This document shows positions 39,839 to 47,883 of a stretch of DNA of 64,000 nucleotides, in pieces. The position numbers and the translations under genes are program-made. Within the stretch, counting starts at the first letter, position 1. Each line of letters starts with the position of its first letter. The stretch is taken from positions 1 through 64,000 of the forward strand of contig NZ_JBFTER010000016.1 in NCBI RefSeq assembly GCF_047229345.1, in the 5' to 3' direction. Below the pieces are notes generated by a model, which worked only from the letters and a program-made list of their open reading frames with translations, was not told the origin of the DNA and searched no databases. This DNA is from Cellulomonas_A sp047229345. GTDB lineage: Bacteria > Actinomycetota > Actinomycetes > Actinomycetales > Cellulomonadaceae.

Positions 39839-40030
39839 GAGTCCTCCACTCACGCCCGCACCCGCCCTGATCGGCGCCTGCTCAGGAGGCCGCGTCCTGC
39901 GTTGCGGCGCCGTCCTGCCTCGGATGTCTGACCTTGCAACGCTAAGCCTGCACCCTGGGGGCGTCAACGACGCGGAGCGACGCGCCGAACCGGCGTGTCG
40001 CCCCGGCGTGTCTCACCCGGTACTTGAGGG

Positions 40031-40597
40031 TCAGGCTCCCGCGCCGGGCCGCTGCTCCGGGTCCTCGCCCTCGTCCTCACCCTCGAGCGCCCCCGGCTGT
40101 CCGGGCTCCTGCCCGGTCAGGAAGTCCTCCGCGCTCACCTGCTCGAGGAACGCCCGGAAACGCTCGACCTCCTGCTCCGACGGGCCGTCCGACGCCTCGA
40201 TCCCGGCGACCGCGACGACCTCCGCGGCGCACAGCACCGGGCACCCGACGCGCACCGCCACCGCGATCGCGTCCGAGGCGCGGGAGTCGACCCGGACCCC
40301 GGACGCGAGCACGAGCGCCGCGTGGAAGACCCCCTGGCGCAGCTCCGTGATCTCGACCGTCGCGACCGCCGAGCCGAGCGCCGCCACGACGTCGCACAGC
40401 AGGTCGTGGGTCATGGGTCGGCGCGGCACGATCCCGGCCTGCGCCGACGCGATCGCTGTCGCCTCCGTCGGGCCGATCAGGATCGGGACGAACAGCTCCG
40501 CGGCCGGGTCCAGGAGCAGCACCACGAGCTCGTCGTCCACGAGGTGCTGACGCACCCCGACGACCTCGACCTGCACCAGCTGCTCGTCGTCCGCCAC
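40031..40597 (-). CDS. Bifunctional nuclease family protein (DUF151)
   Basis: The 188-residue protein belongs to the DUF151/BFN family: VVLLLDPAAELFVPILIGPTEATAIA and RVDSRASDAIAVAVRVGCPV are the conserved strands and the SDAIAVA motif. Plant members have nuclease activity; bacterial function is unclear. The C-terminal 35 residues are acidic and disordered. The gene sits between two MerR-type genes, the same order as Rv1828-Rv1829-Rv1830 of M. tuberculosis. Confidence 0.92.
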   Translation of the reverse strand: MADDEQLVQVEVVGVRQHLVDDELVVLLLDPAAELFVPILIGPTEATAIASAQAGIVPRRPMTHDLLCDVVAALGSAVATVEITELRQGVFHAALVLASGVRVDSRASDAIAVAVRVGCPVLCAAEVVAVAGIEASDGPSEQEVERFRAFLEQVSAEDFLTGQEPGQPGALEGEDEGEDPEQRPGAGA

Positions 40598-40603
40598 ACC
40601 CTC

Positions 40604-40609
40604 ACGCTA
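40604..40609 (-). promoter_or_regulatory. -10 hexamer for the DUF151 gene
   Basis: TAGCGT on the minus strand followed by 6 nt and GTG. Confidence 0.5.
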
Positions 40610-40673
40610 CGACCCGAACGGCCGTGCGTCTGCATGAGAAGCCCGCGCGCTCGGGCGCCTCGTGGCCCGCCGC

Positions 40674-41486
40674 TCAGGACGTGAGACCGGAGACCGCCGA
40701 ACGGAGCAGCGCGGTGTGCAGCTGCGTGCAGAGCTCGCCGACCTCCGCGGCCAGCGTGCCGGCGCGAGCACGCGACGACGCGGCGTTCTGACCGCGCCAG
40801 GGCGCGACGATCTGCTCGACGAGGTCGGCCTGACGGTCCGCCGCCGCCCGGAAGACGCGCAGGTGACGAGCGTCGACCCCGTGCTCCCCGAGCGCCGCCG
40901 CGAGCACGACGACGTCGCGCGCCCACGGGTCGAAGTGGCCCGACACGCTCGGACGCAGCACGCCCGAGCGCACGAGCTCGTCGACGAGGGCGACGTCGAC
41001 GCCCGCCTCCCGGGCGAGCGCGTCCCCGGTGTAGCGGGCAGCGACCGCCGGGCCCTGCACGACGCCGTCGCGCGTCGCGAGCTGGGCGCGCGGCGCGGGC
41101 TCCTCGTCCTCCCCCGCGTCGAGGGCGGCGAGCTGCTCGCCGATCACCTTGAGCGGGACGTACCGGTCGCGCTGCTGGCGCAGCACGTAGCGCAGCCGCT
41201 CGATGTCCGCCGGGCTGTACTGCCGGTAGCCCGCAGGCGTCCGCACCGGCTCGACGAGCCCCTGCTCCTCCAGGAAGCGGAGCTTGCTGTTGGTGACCGC
41301 GGGGAACTCGATGCGCAGCGCGGCCAGCACGTCGGAGATCCGCATCGACGCACGGCGCGAGATGCCACGCGGCCACGGCTCGACGGCGACGTCCTCGCCC
41401 GACCGCGGGTCAGGCGTCCCCGTGCTGGTCGACGCGAGATCCTCCGAGCCTGCGGCGAGCCGGGACGCGCGCTCGCCCGCCCTCAT
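40674..41486 (-). CDS. ftsR: MerR-type regulator FtsR
   Basis: The 270-residue protein matches the actinobacterial FtsR family (Rv1828/Cg1631), which activates ftsZ in Corynebacterium. The winged helix is at about residues 48-115: SMRISDVLAALRIEFPAVTNSKLRFLEEQGLV, then TPAGYRQYSPADIERLRYVLRQQRDRYVPL. The C-terminal domain has GHFDPWARDVVVLAAAL. Its ATG overlaps the stop of the GarA gene (ATGA), so regulator and signalling protein are made from one transcript. Confidence 0.92.
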   Translation of the reverse strand: MRAGERASRLAAGSEDLASTSTGTPDPRSGEDVAVEPWPRGISRRASMRISDVLAALRIEFPAVTNSKLRFLEEQGLVEPVRTPAGYRQYSPADIERLRYVLRQQRDRYVPLKVIGEQLAALDAGEDEEPAPRAQLATRDGVVQGPAVAARYTGDALAREAGVDVALVDELVRSGVLRPSVSGHFDPWARDVVVLAAALGEHGVDARHLRVFRAAADRQADLVEQIVAPWRGQNAASSRARAGTLAAEVGELCTQLHTALLRSAVSGLTS

Positions 41487-42004
41487 GACCGGGCGTCGGC
41501 AGAGCTCGCAGGGCCGCGACGGTCGCCGTCCCGCGCCGGGCTCGGGTGGAACGTCAGGCGGTACTTGCCGATCTGGACCTCGTCGCCCGCACGCAGCGCG
41601 GCCGCGTCGATCCGCCGCCGGTTCACGTAGGTGCCGTTCAGCGAGCCGATGTCGCGGACCACGAAGTCGTCGCCCTCGCGGACGAACTCGGCGTGCTTGC
41701 GCGACACCGTGACGTCGTCGAGGAAGACGTCCGCGTCCGTGCTGCGCCCGGCGACCGTGCGCTCGGCGTCGAGCAGGAAGCGCGCACCGACCGACGGACC
41801 CCGCTGCATGATCAGGAGCGCCGACGTGGGCGGGAGCGCCTGGACCGCCGCGAGCTCGTCGGCGGTGAGTCCCGAGGGGGCGACCAGGTCGAGGTCGACC
41901 GGGTCCAGGTTGCCGAAGCTGATCGTCGTGTCGGACGACGTCCGGGCGAACTGCCCGGCGTCCTGCGCACCACGCTGCTCGGGCAGGTGCCGTTCGTCGC
42001 TCAT
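41483..42004 (-). CDS. garA: FHA-domain protein GarA/OdhI
   Basis: GarA controls 2-oxoglutarate dehydrogenase and glutamate metabolism; phosphorylation of N-terminal threonines by Ser/Thr kinases makes it fold back and stop binding. The 173-residue protein has the N-terminal phospho-region RTSSDTTISFGNLDPVD (paired threonines as in the ETTS motif) and an FHA domain at about 80-155 with AGRSTDADVFLDDVTVSRKHAEF and GSLNGTYVNRRRI. GGGAGG before the ATG. The target enzyme is not in this window. Confidence 0.93.
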   Translation of the reverse strand: MSDERHLPEQRGAQDAGQFARTSSDTTISFGNLDPVDLDLVAPSGLTADELAAVQALPPTSALLIMQRGPSVGARFLLDAERTVAGRSTDADVFLDDVTVSRKHAEFVREGDDFVVRDIGSLNGTYVNRRRIDAAALRAGDEVQIGKYRLTFHPSPARDGDRRGPASSADARS

Positions 42005-42137
42005 GCCGCCTCCCGGGACTCGTCGTGCCTACGACCACGGCACGGGTGCCGGGTCGCGCACAGCCTATGCGGACGCAGCCCCTGCATGCAGCACACGACA
42101 CCGGTCGACCCGCACCGACGTCCGACCGGGACGGTTC

Positions 42138-43628
42138 TCAGCCCTCCTCGGGCGCGAGCGGGGTCGCGAACCGCGGCTCGGGGATCGTGCGGGTCGCCAG
42201 GATGCTGAGCTCGTCCTGCTGGACGGCGGTCGGGCGTCCGCCGTCGTTGCGGATGGTCGGGAACGCGCCGCCCGGGATCTCCATCGCGTTGCCCATCGTC
42301 GCGGGGTCGCCGATCACGAGCCACCGGTACGGCGGCTCGACCGCGACACCGTCGACCACGACCCCCCGGCCCTCCCCCTCGACGACGTAGCTGCTCGCGG
42401 TGATGCGCAGGTCGTTGAGCTGCACGGCCTCGGCGCCCGCGTTGCGCAGCTCCTCCAGGAGGTTCAGCAGCGACCGTGCTGCGACGACGCCGTCGGGGTC
42501 GGCGACGGTGATGGTCAGGCCCGGTCCCTCGGCGGGCAGCCGGCCGGCGAGGATGCCCTGCGTCGCGGCGCTGCTCATCGCGGCGTCGAGCGCGGCCTGG
42601 CTGCTCGTCGAGCCGCTCAGCAGCCTCTGGCGGGTCCGCTCGAGCGAGTCGGCCTCGCGCTCGAGCTCGTCGCCCTGCCGGGTCGTCTGGTCGAGGATGC
42701 CGACGAGCTCCGACTGGCGCAGCGTCGAGAGGCCCTCGTCGTGCGTCTGGCGGACCTGCACGACCACCGCGAACCCGAGCATCCCGCAGAGCAGGCCCGC
42801 GAGGACCTGGGCCCGGTTGACCCGGGGGCGCAGGCTGCGGCCGAGCGTGCGCCAGGCCTCGGGAGGCGGGGCGTCGCCGGACGACGGCGCTGGTCCCGGC
42901 ACGTGGACGGGCGCGGGCACGGGCGCCGCAGGTTCCAGTCCTGGCGCGCCCGGGTCGGCCGAGGCCGGGTCCGGCGTCACGGGACCCGGTGGGGGCCCCG
43001 CCGGGTCGTGCGGGGAGCCACCGTCCGCACCGTCGAGCGCGCCGGCGTCGTGCGCGCCGGCCGCGCGCTCGTCGGGAACGGGTGCGTCGAGGTCGGTCGC
43101 ATCCTGGTCGGTCGCGTCGTGGTCGGTCGCGTCGGGGTCAGTCGCGTCGTGGTCGAGCGCGTGGTCGGTGGGTGACTCGTGGTCAGGTGAGTCGTGTTCC
43201 GGAGCGGGCGCGTGGTCGTCGGGCACGTCGAAGGCCCGGAGGTCGTGACGCGGGAGCGCGCTGCCCGCAGCGTCGACGTCGGACGCGTCGGCCGTGCCCA
43301 CGGCGGCGTCCGGCCCCGCGTCACCGTCCGCGGGCGCCACCGGCGCGACGCGCGGCACGAGCCGGGTCGGGGGCGCCACCTCGTCGTCGGGCGCGCCCGT
43401 CGGCGTCCCACCGGCGAGGGGTGCGTCATCGTGCGCCGCCGCGCGCGCCGCACGCTCCCACGCGGCCTCGTCGGAGGGCACCTCGTGGTGCGGCACGTCG
43501 GTGACGGGCTCGTCGGTGAGCAGCTCGTCGGCCCGGGTCGCCTCGAGGGGCGTGCCGGCCGCGGCGGGCCGGTCGACCGCTCCCGTGTCGACCTCGGCCG
43601 CCTCGCCGGGCTCCGGGGGGCGCGTCAT
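42138..43628 (-). CDS. DUF881 family membrane protein with long acidic N-terminus
   Basis: The 496-residue protein has an N-terminal extension of about 235 residues rich in Asp, Ala, Pro and His, including a run of DHDATDPDATDHDATDQD-like repeats. A single transmembrane helix follows near residues 268-285 (VLAGLLCGMLGFAVVVQV). The extracytoplasmic DUF881 domain has a coiled coil (QTTRQGDELEREADSLERTR) and GLTITVADPDG. DUF881 proteins are linked to division and envelope genes; function unknown. GTG start overlaps the stop of the upstream sbp gene. Confidence 0.88.
   Translation of the reverse strand: MTRPPEPGEAAEVDTGAVDRPAAAGTPLEATRADELLTDEPVTDVPHHEVPSDEAAWERAARAAAHDDAPLAGGTPTGAPDDEVAPPTRLVPRVAPVAPADGDAGPDAAVGTADASDVDAAGSALPRHDLRAFDVPDDHAPAPEHDSPDHESPTDHALDHDATDPDATDHDATDQDATDLDAPVPDERAAGAHDAGALDGADGGSPHDPAGPPPGPVTPDPASADPGAPGLEPAAPVPAPVHVPGPAPSSGDAPPPEAWRTLGRSLRPRVNRAQVLAGLLCGMLGFAVVVQVRQTHDEGLSTLRQSELVGILDQTTRQGDELEREADSLERTRQRLLSGSTSSQAALDAAMSSAATQGILAGRLPAEGPGLTITVADPDGVVAARSLLNLLEELRNAGAEAVQLNDLRITASSYVVEGEGRGVVVDGVAVEPPYRWLVIGDPATMGNAMEIPGGAFPTIRNDGGRPTAVQQDELSILATRTIPEPRFATPLAPEEG
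43090..43185 (-). repeat. Imperfect short repeats coding for Asp-rich linker
   Basis: On the minus strand units near GACGCGACCGACC and related 12-15-bp variants recur and encode the ATDPDATDH-type linker of the DUF881 protein. Confidence 0.6.
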
Positions 43629-43957
43629 GCCTTGAACAGGTGACGACGGATGGACGCGGCGTTCGAGAAGATCCGGATGCCGAGCACGACGACGACGCCG
43701 GTCGAGAGCTGTGTGCCGACCCCGAGCTGGTCGCCGAGGAACACGATGAACGCCGCGACCACCACGTTGGAGAGGAACGACACGAGGAACACCCGGTCGT
43801 CGAAGATCCCGTCGAGCAGCGCCCGCAGACCGCCGAAGAGCGCGTCGAGCGCCGCCACGACCGCGATGGGCAGGTAGGGCTGCAGGCCGACGGGCACCGT
43901 GGGCTGCACGAGGAGCCCGGCCACGACGCCCACGACCAGGCCGATCACTGCGATCAC
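43625..43957 (-). CDS. Small basic family membrane protein (DUF1290, Sbp-like)
   Basis: The 110-residue protein has three hydrophobic segments: IAVIGLVVGVVAGLLV, IAVVAALDALFGGLRALL and FLSNVVVAAFIVFLGDQLGVG. It matches the Sbp/DUF1290 family, always found between DUF881 genes in actinobacteria. It overlaps the downstream DUF881 gene by 4 nt. Function unknown; likely a membrane complex with the DUF881 proteins. Confidence 0.92.
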   Translation of the reverse strand: MIAVIGLVVGVVAGLLVQPTVPVGLQPYLPIAVVAALDALFGGLRALLDGIFDDRVFLVSFLSNVVVAAFIVFLGDQLGVGTQLSTGVVVVLGIRIFSNAASIRRHLFKA

Positions 43958-43979
43958 GGACAGCTCCTCCTCATGCGCG

Positions 43980-44936
43980 TCATCCCCCGGACCCCGCCGG
44001 GTCCTGCTGCTCGCCCGTCACGGTACCCGTCGGCGTGCCCGTGCCCACCGGGCCCTCCTCCGCGCCACCCAGGAGAGGGACGCCGAGGGGCACGCTCGCG
44101 GACCGCAGGCCCGGACGCGCGGCGGCCGGCAGCGCGAGCTCCGTCTGCGACGAGATGTCGACGCCGATGCCCCAGCTCGCGGTGAGGTCGCTCAGGTACG
44201 GACCGACGGTCGACCGCGCGAGGCCCACCTGCATCTTCTGGGTGTCGCCGATCGCCTCGACGACGTACGGCCCGGAGAGCGGGACGAGGTCGACGAGGAT
44301 CGCGCTGCCCGCGCTGCGGATCGCGGTCGTCGACGTCAGGCGCTGACCGTCGACGGCGATCGCCTCCGCGCCGACCGCCCACAGCCCGTTGACGAGGAGC
44401 TGCAGGTCCTGGTCCTGGACGCGCGACAGCGACTCCTCGCCCGGCGCCCGCGGGGGGCCGTCCTTCAACGTGATCCGCAGGCCGGGGCCGGTGACCGGCA
44501 CCGCACCGGAGACGAGCGAGTCCGCGGCGACCCGCTCCAGCAGCTCGGTGTCCTCGGCCGCGAGCACCGCCGCCTGCAGGTCCGCGATCTCCCTGCTGCG
44601 GTCGGCGTTCTCCTCGCGCAGCCGCTCGACGCTCGCGGTGCGCTCCGCGATCTGCTCCTCGAGCAGAGTGCGCGCCGCCAGCACCGACGGCTCGGGGGCC
44701 CGCAGCGCCAGGGTCGCCGCCGTCGTCGCGATGCCGAGAGCGACGGCCGTCAGCAGCAGCAGCACGCGACGCGGCCTCGAGCGCGGCGGGTCGCCCTGGC
44801 TCCGGCGCCGCTCGGCGACCATCGCGTACCCGGGGTCGAGCGGGCGGCGGATGACCTCGTTGAGCAACGTCATCGACGCGTCCGCCACGCGTGGCACGGT
44901 CGTCGGCCGCGGCGCGGGACGGTGCCGGGAGGTCAT
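43980..44936 (-). CDS. DUF881 family membrane protein
   Basis: The 318-residue protein has a short cytosolic basic region, one transmembrane helix near residues 58-78 (VLLLLTAVALGIATTAATLAL), a coiled coil (EEQIAERTASVERLREENAD) and the DUF881 domain with GPGLRITLKDGPP and AVGAEAIAVDGQRLTSTTAIR. It is the second DUF881 copy, on the other side of the sbp gene. Its ATG overlaps the stop of the PgsA gene (ATGA). Confidence 0.9.
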   Translation of the reverse strand: MTSRHRPAPRPTTVPRVADASMTLLNEVIRRPLDPGYAMVAERRRSQGDPPRSRPRRVLLLLTAVALGIATTAATLALRAPEPSVLAARTLLEEQIAERTASVERLREENADRSREIADLQAAVLAAEDTELLERVAADSLVSGAVPVTGPGLRITLKDGPPRAPGEESLSRVQDQDLQLLVNGLWAVGAEAIAVDGQRLTSTTAIRSAGSAILVDLVPLSGPYVVEAIGDTQKMQVGLARSTVGPYLSDLTASWGIGVDISSQTELALPAAARPGLRSASVPLGVPLLGGAEEGPVGTGTPTGTVTGEQQDPAGSGG

Positions 44937-45520
44937 GCGTCGCTGCGCTCGTCGACGGCGAGGAGGCGGCGCGCCTGGACCACGTAGAGCAGCCCCGCGA
45001 ACCAGTACAGCGCGAGACCCCACCACGCGAAAGCCCAGCCGAGGACGTAGGAGACGGTCCCGATCGGCGCCCGCCACTCGGCGAGCAGCAGGAGGGGGAA
45101 GGCGTAGAGCAGCGCGAACGTGCCGGCCTTGCCGGCGAGGTGGACCGGCAGCGGGCCGTACCCGTGCCGTGCGACGACCGCGAACAGCCCGAGCAGCATC
45201 ACGTCGCGCGCCACGAGCACGGCGACGAGCCACCACGGGACGAGGTCGCGCCACGCCAGCCCGAGCAGCGTCACGAGGATGAAGAGGCGGTCCGCCGCGG
45301 GGTCGAGCATCTGGCCGAGCTTGGAGACCTGGCCGAGGCGCCGGGCCAGGACCCCGTCGAGCCAGTCGCTCGCACCCGAGACCGCGAGCACGACGAGCGC
45401 CCACCCGTCGTTGCCGACCGCGATGAGGACCGCGAACACCGGGACGAGCACCAGCCGGACGAGGCTGATCACGTTCGGGACGGTCAGGACGCGATCCGAG
45501 ACGGCACCCTGCTCGGTCAC
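44933..45520 (-). CDS. pgsA: CDP-alcohol phosphatidyltransferase (PgsA-like)
   Basis: The family makes phosphatidylglycerol phosphate, cardiolipin or related lipids from CDP-diacylglycerol. The 195-residue membrane protein has the full signature D-G-x2-A-R-x8-G-x3-D-x3-D in DWLDGVLARRLGQVSKLGQMLDPAADR cut at about residues 53-79, and about five transmembrane helices. It heads the pgsA-DUF881-sbp-DUF881 unit. The acceptor (glycerol phosphate or other) is uncertain; in M. tuberculosis the gene at this position is pgsA2. GGGAGG lies just before the GTG. Confidence 0.88.
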   Translation of the reverse strand: MTEQGAVSDRVLTVPNVISLVRLVLVPVFAVLIAVGNDGWALVVLAVSGASDWLDGVLARRLGQVSKLGQMLDPAADRLFILVTLLGLAWRDLVPWWLVAVLVARDVMLLGLFAVVARHGYGPLPVHLAGKAGTFALLYAFPLLLLAEWRAPIGTVSYVLGWAFAWWGLALYWFAGLLYVVQARRLLAVDERSDA

Positions 45521-45677
45521 TGCCTCCCCTGACGTCGACCCGGATGGACGGGGACGATCCTATGCGCGAGCGCGGGCGCGCCGGACCGGCACACGCGGGG
45601 CACCGGCGGCCACCCGGGGGGACGCCCGGTCCGTCGCCCGTCCGCGTGCGGTCGCCGCCCGCCGGTCCCGGGACGCC

Positions 45678-47135
45678 TCAGCGTCGCGCGCGTGCCGCCG
45701 GTGCGTGCGGAGCGGTCCCGTCGAGCGTGAAGCGGACGTCGCGCGCACCGACGTCGGCGCGCGCGAGACGCACCCGGACGTGCTCGCCGACGGGCAGGTC
45801 GTCGCCGTCGCAGCGGGCCACGACGGCGGGGTCCGTGAGCTGCACGGTGTCGTGGTCGAGCGCCACCCCGTCGAACACCGCGCCGACGTGCGCGGCCAGC
45901 ACCGCCGCCTCGACGACGTCGGTGCACGCGCGGTCGACCGCCGACGACCGCCGGGAAGCAAGCGCCATCTCCTCGCCGAGCGTCGGCAGCGCCGCCGTGA
46001 CCCACCCCGGGACCTCCCGGCCGGCGTGGGCCGCGAGGCTCACCTCGAGGCCGTACCGGTCGACGAGCCGGCGCAGCGGCGCCGTCACGTGCGCGTACGG
46101 CGCCGCGATCGCGCCGTGCAGCACCTGCGCGGGCGGGGTGCCGTCGAACGGCGTCCACGCCGCCCCGCGGAAGAGCGCGGTCGCGGCGGACAGGAACGCG
46201 GCCGTCGCCGGCTCGGCGTGGTCGAGCCGGGCGAGCACGTCGCCGTACTCCTCGCCGTCGGCCCAGGCGACGCCCAGGGCCCGCGCCTGGCGCCGCAGCC
46301 GGGCGAGCGCCTCGTCGTCGGCCGGGGGCATCGTCCGCAGCACCCCCACCCCGGCGTCGAGCATGAGTCCCGCGGCGGCCATCCCCGTGAGCAGCGAGAT
46401 CTGCGCGTTGTGGTCCTCGACCGGCAGCGGCGCCCGATACTCGAGGCGCCAGCCGTCACCGTCGGGCACGACCTCCTGCTCCGGGCGCCCCAGCGAGACA
46501 CCCCCGCGGGCCCGTTCCTGCTGCGCGCGCAGCGTCCCGATCTCCGCGAGGAGGGTCGGCAGGTCGTCGCGGCCCGCCGAGCCGAGTGCCGCCTGGACCC
46601 CGGCGTAGTCGAGCTGCTCGCGGCTGCGGACCAGGCCGCGACGCACGTCCGTCGAGGTCACCGTCCCGTCCGCGTCGAGGTCGAACGTCCACACGACGGC
46701 GAGCCGCTCGACGTCGGCGAGCAGCGACGCCGCACCCTCGGACAGCTCCTCGGGGTGCAGCGGGACGCGCCCGTCCGGGCAGTACACGGTCTCCCCGCGC
46801 CGGTGCGCCTCGGCGTCGATCGCGCCGCCCGCGCGGACGAACGCGGCGACGTCCGCGATCGCGTACCGCACCCGGAAGCCGGCCGGCCGGCGGGCCAGGT
46901 GCACCGCCTGGTCGAGGTCGGTCGAGCCGGGAGGGTCGACCGTCACGAACGGGACGTCGCGCAGGTCGGTGCGCTCGTCCGCGTACGGGTCGGTGCCCGC
47001 CGTCGCTGCGGCGTGCGCCTCGGCGAGCACCTCGGCGGGCAGCTCCTCCGGCACCTCGAGCTCACGGCGGACGGCGGCGAAGGCCCCGCGCAGGACGTCG
47101 CCGTCGGCGGCCAGGGTCAGCGATGGTCTCGGCAC
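45678..47135 (-). CDS. RNB-domain ribonuclease (RNase II/R family)
   Basis: The 485-residue protein is a compact RNB exoribonuclease: FVTVDPPGSTDLDQAVHL holds the catalytic aspartates at about residues 66-75 and RVRYAIADVAAFV follows. The usual N-terminal cold-shock and C-terminal S1 domains of RNase R are missing or very short, as in the actinobacterial short RNB group. The GTG is supported by TACTGT 6 nt upstream. Processes or degrades RNA 3' to 5' by family knowledge. Confidence 0.92.
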   Translation of the reverse strand: MPRPSLTLAADGDVLRGAFAAVRRELEVPEELPAEVLAEAHAAATAGTDPYADERTDLRDVPFVTVDPPGSTDLDQAVHLARRPAGFRVRYAIADVAAFVRAGGAIDAEAHRRGETVYCPDGRVPLHPEELSEGAASLLADVERLAVVWTFDLDADGTVTSTDVRRGLVRSREQLDYAGVQAALGSAGRDDLPTLLAEIGTLRAQQERARGGVSLGRPEQEVVPDGDGWRLEYRAPLPVEDHNAQISLLTGMAAAGLMLDAGVGVLRTMPPADDEALARLRRQARALGVAWADGEEYGDVLARLDHAEPATAAFLSAATALFRGAAWTPFDGTPPAQVLHGAIAAPYAHVTAPLRRLVDRYGLEVSLAAHAGREVPGWVTAALPTLGEEMALASRRSSAVDRACTDVVEAAVLAAHVGAVFDGVALDHDTVQLTDPAVVARCDGDDLPVGEHVRVRLARADVGARDVRFTLDGTAPHAPAARARR

Positions 47136-47141
47136 GCCCTC

Positions 47142-47147
47142 ACAGTA
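47142..47147 (-). promoter_or_regulatory. -10 hexamer for the RNB gene
   Basis: TACTGT on the minus strand, 6 nt before the GTG. Confidence 0.5.
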
Positions 47148-47249
47148 GGGCCGGTCATCGAGGCCCGCCGGGCGCCCGGCTGCGCCGTTCCGCGAGGCCT
47201 GCCGCGCACACCCCCTGTGCCGGGCGGGCCTCTGTGGTTCGCTGGACCG

Positions 47250-47669
47250 GTGAGCCACGTCAACGACCCCGAGGTGATCCACCGGCTCCTGACGAGCCCG
47301 GCGCGGTGGGCGGTGGTCGGGCTGTCGACCAACCGCGCACGCGCCGCGTTCGGCGTCGCGGCCTACGTCCAGGGCACGCTCGGGCACGAGATCGTCCCGG
47401 TCCACCCCCGGGCGGAGACCGTCCACGGCGCACCGGGGTACCGGGCGCTCGCGGACGTCCCCGGGCACGTGGACGTGGTCGACGTCTTCGTGAACTCGCA
47501 GCTCGCCGGGGCCGTCGTCGACGAGGCGATCGCGATCGGCGCCGGTGCGGTGTGGCTGCAGCTCGGCGTCGTCGACGAGGAGGCCGCGCAGCGCGCGCTC
47601 GACGCGGGCCTCGCGGTGGTCATGGACACGTGCCCGGTCATCGAGGGGCGGCGCAGCGGCCTGGCCTGA
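47250..47669 (+). CDS. CoA-binding (YccU-like) protein
   Basis: The 139-residue protein is a stand-alone CoA-binding Rossmann domain: WAVVGLSTNRARAAFGVAAYV at the phosphate loop, IVPVHPRAETVHGAPGYRAL and VVDVFVNSQLAGAVVDEAIAIG, ending with MDTCPVIEG. Members bind CoA through a disulphide or non-covalently; a regulatory or protective role is assumed. A near-leaderless box (TTCGCT) lies 6 nt before the GTG. Confidence 0.9.
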   Translation: MSHVNDPEVIHRLLTSPARWAVVGLSTNRARAAFGVAAYVQGTLGHEIVPVHPRAETVHGAPGYRALADVPGHVDVVDVFVNSQLAGAVVDEAIAIGAGAVWLQLGVVDEEAAQRALDAGLAVVMDTCPVIEGRRSGLA

Positions 47670-47732
47670 CGAGGCGGGGCCCGTGTGCCCGACGTCACCC
47701 CCGGTCACCACGCCAGGACCGCGACCGCCCGG

Positions 47733-47883
47733 TAGTCTGGGAGCACCCCCGGAGTTTGTCGCGCTTCCCTCGTGTGTCTGTGCCGGTGTCCGCACCGTCG
47801 ATGTGTTCGGGACAAGCGACCTCCTGGACGGCCCTCCTGGCCGGCCACGACGCCACTCCCCCGCACACGATCGGTGATCCCAC
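47733..47883 (+). promoter_or_regulatory. Promoter and long 5' leader of deaD
   Basis: TAGTCT at 47733-47738 is the best -10 box upstream of the helicase gene and predicts a leader of about 140 nt. The leader can fold (for example CGGCC at 47831-47835 with GGCCG at 47841-47845). Long structured leaders are common for DEAD-box cold-shock helicases. Confidence 0.4.
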
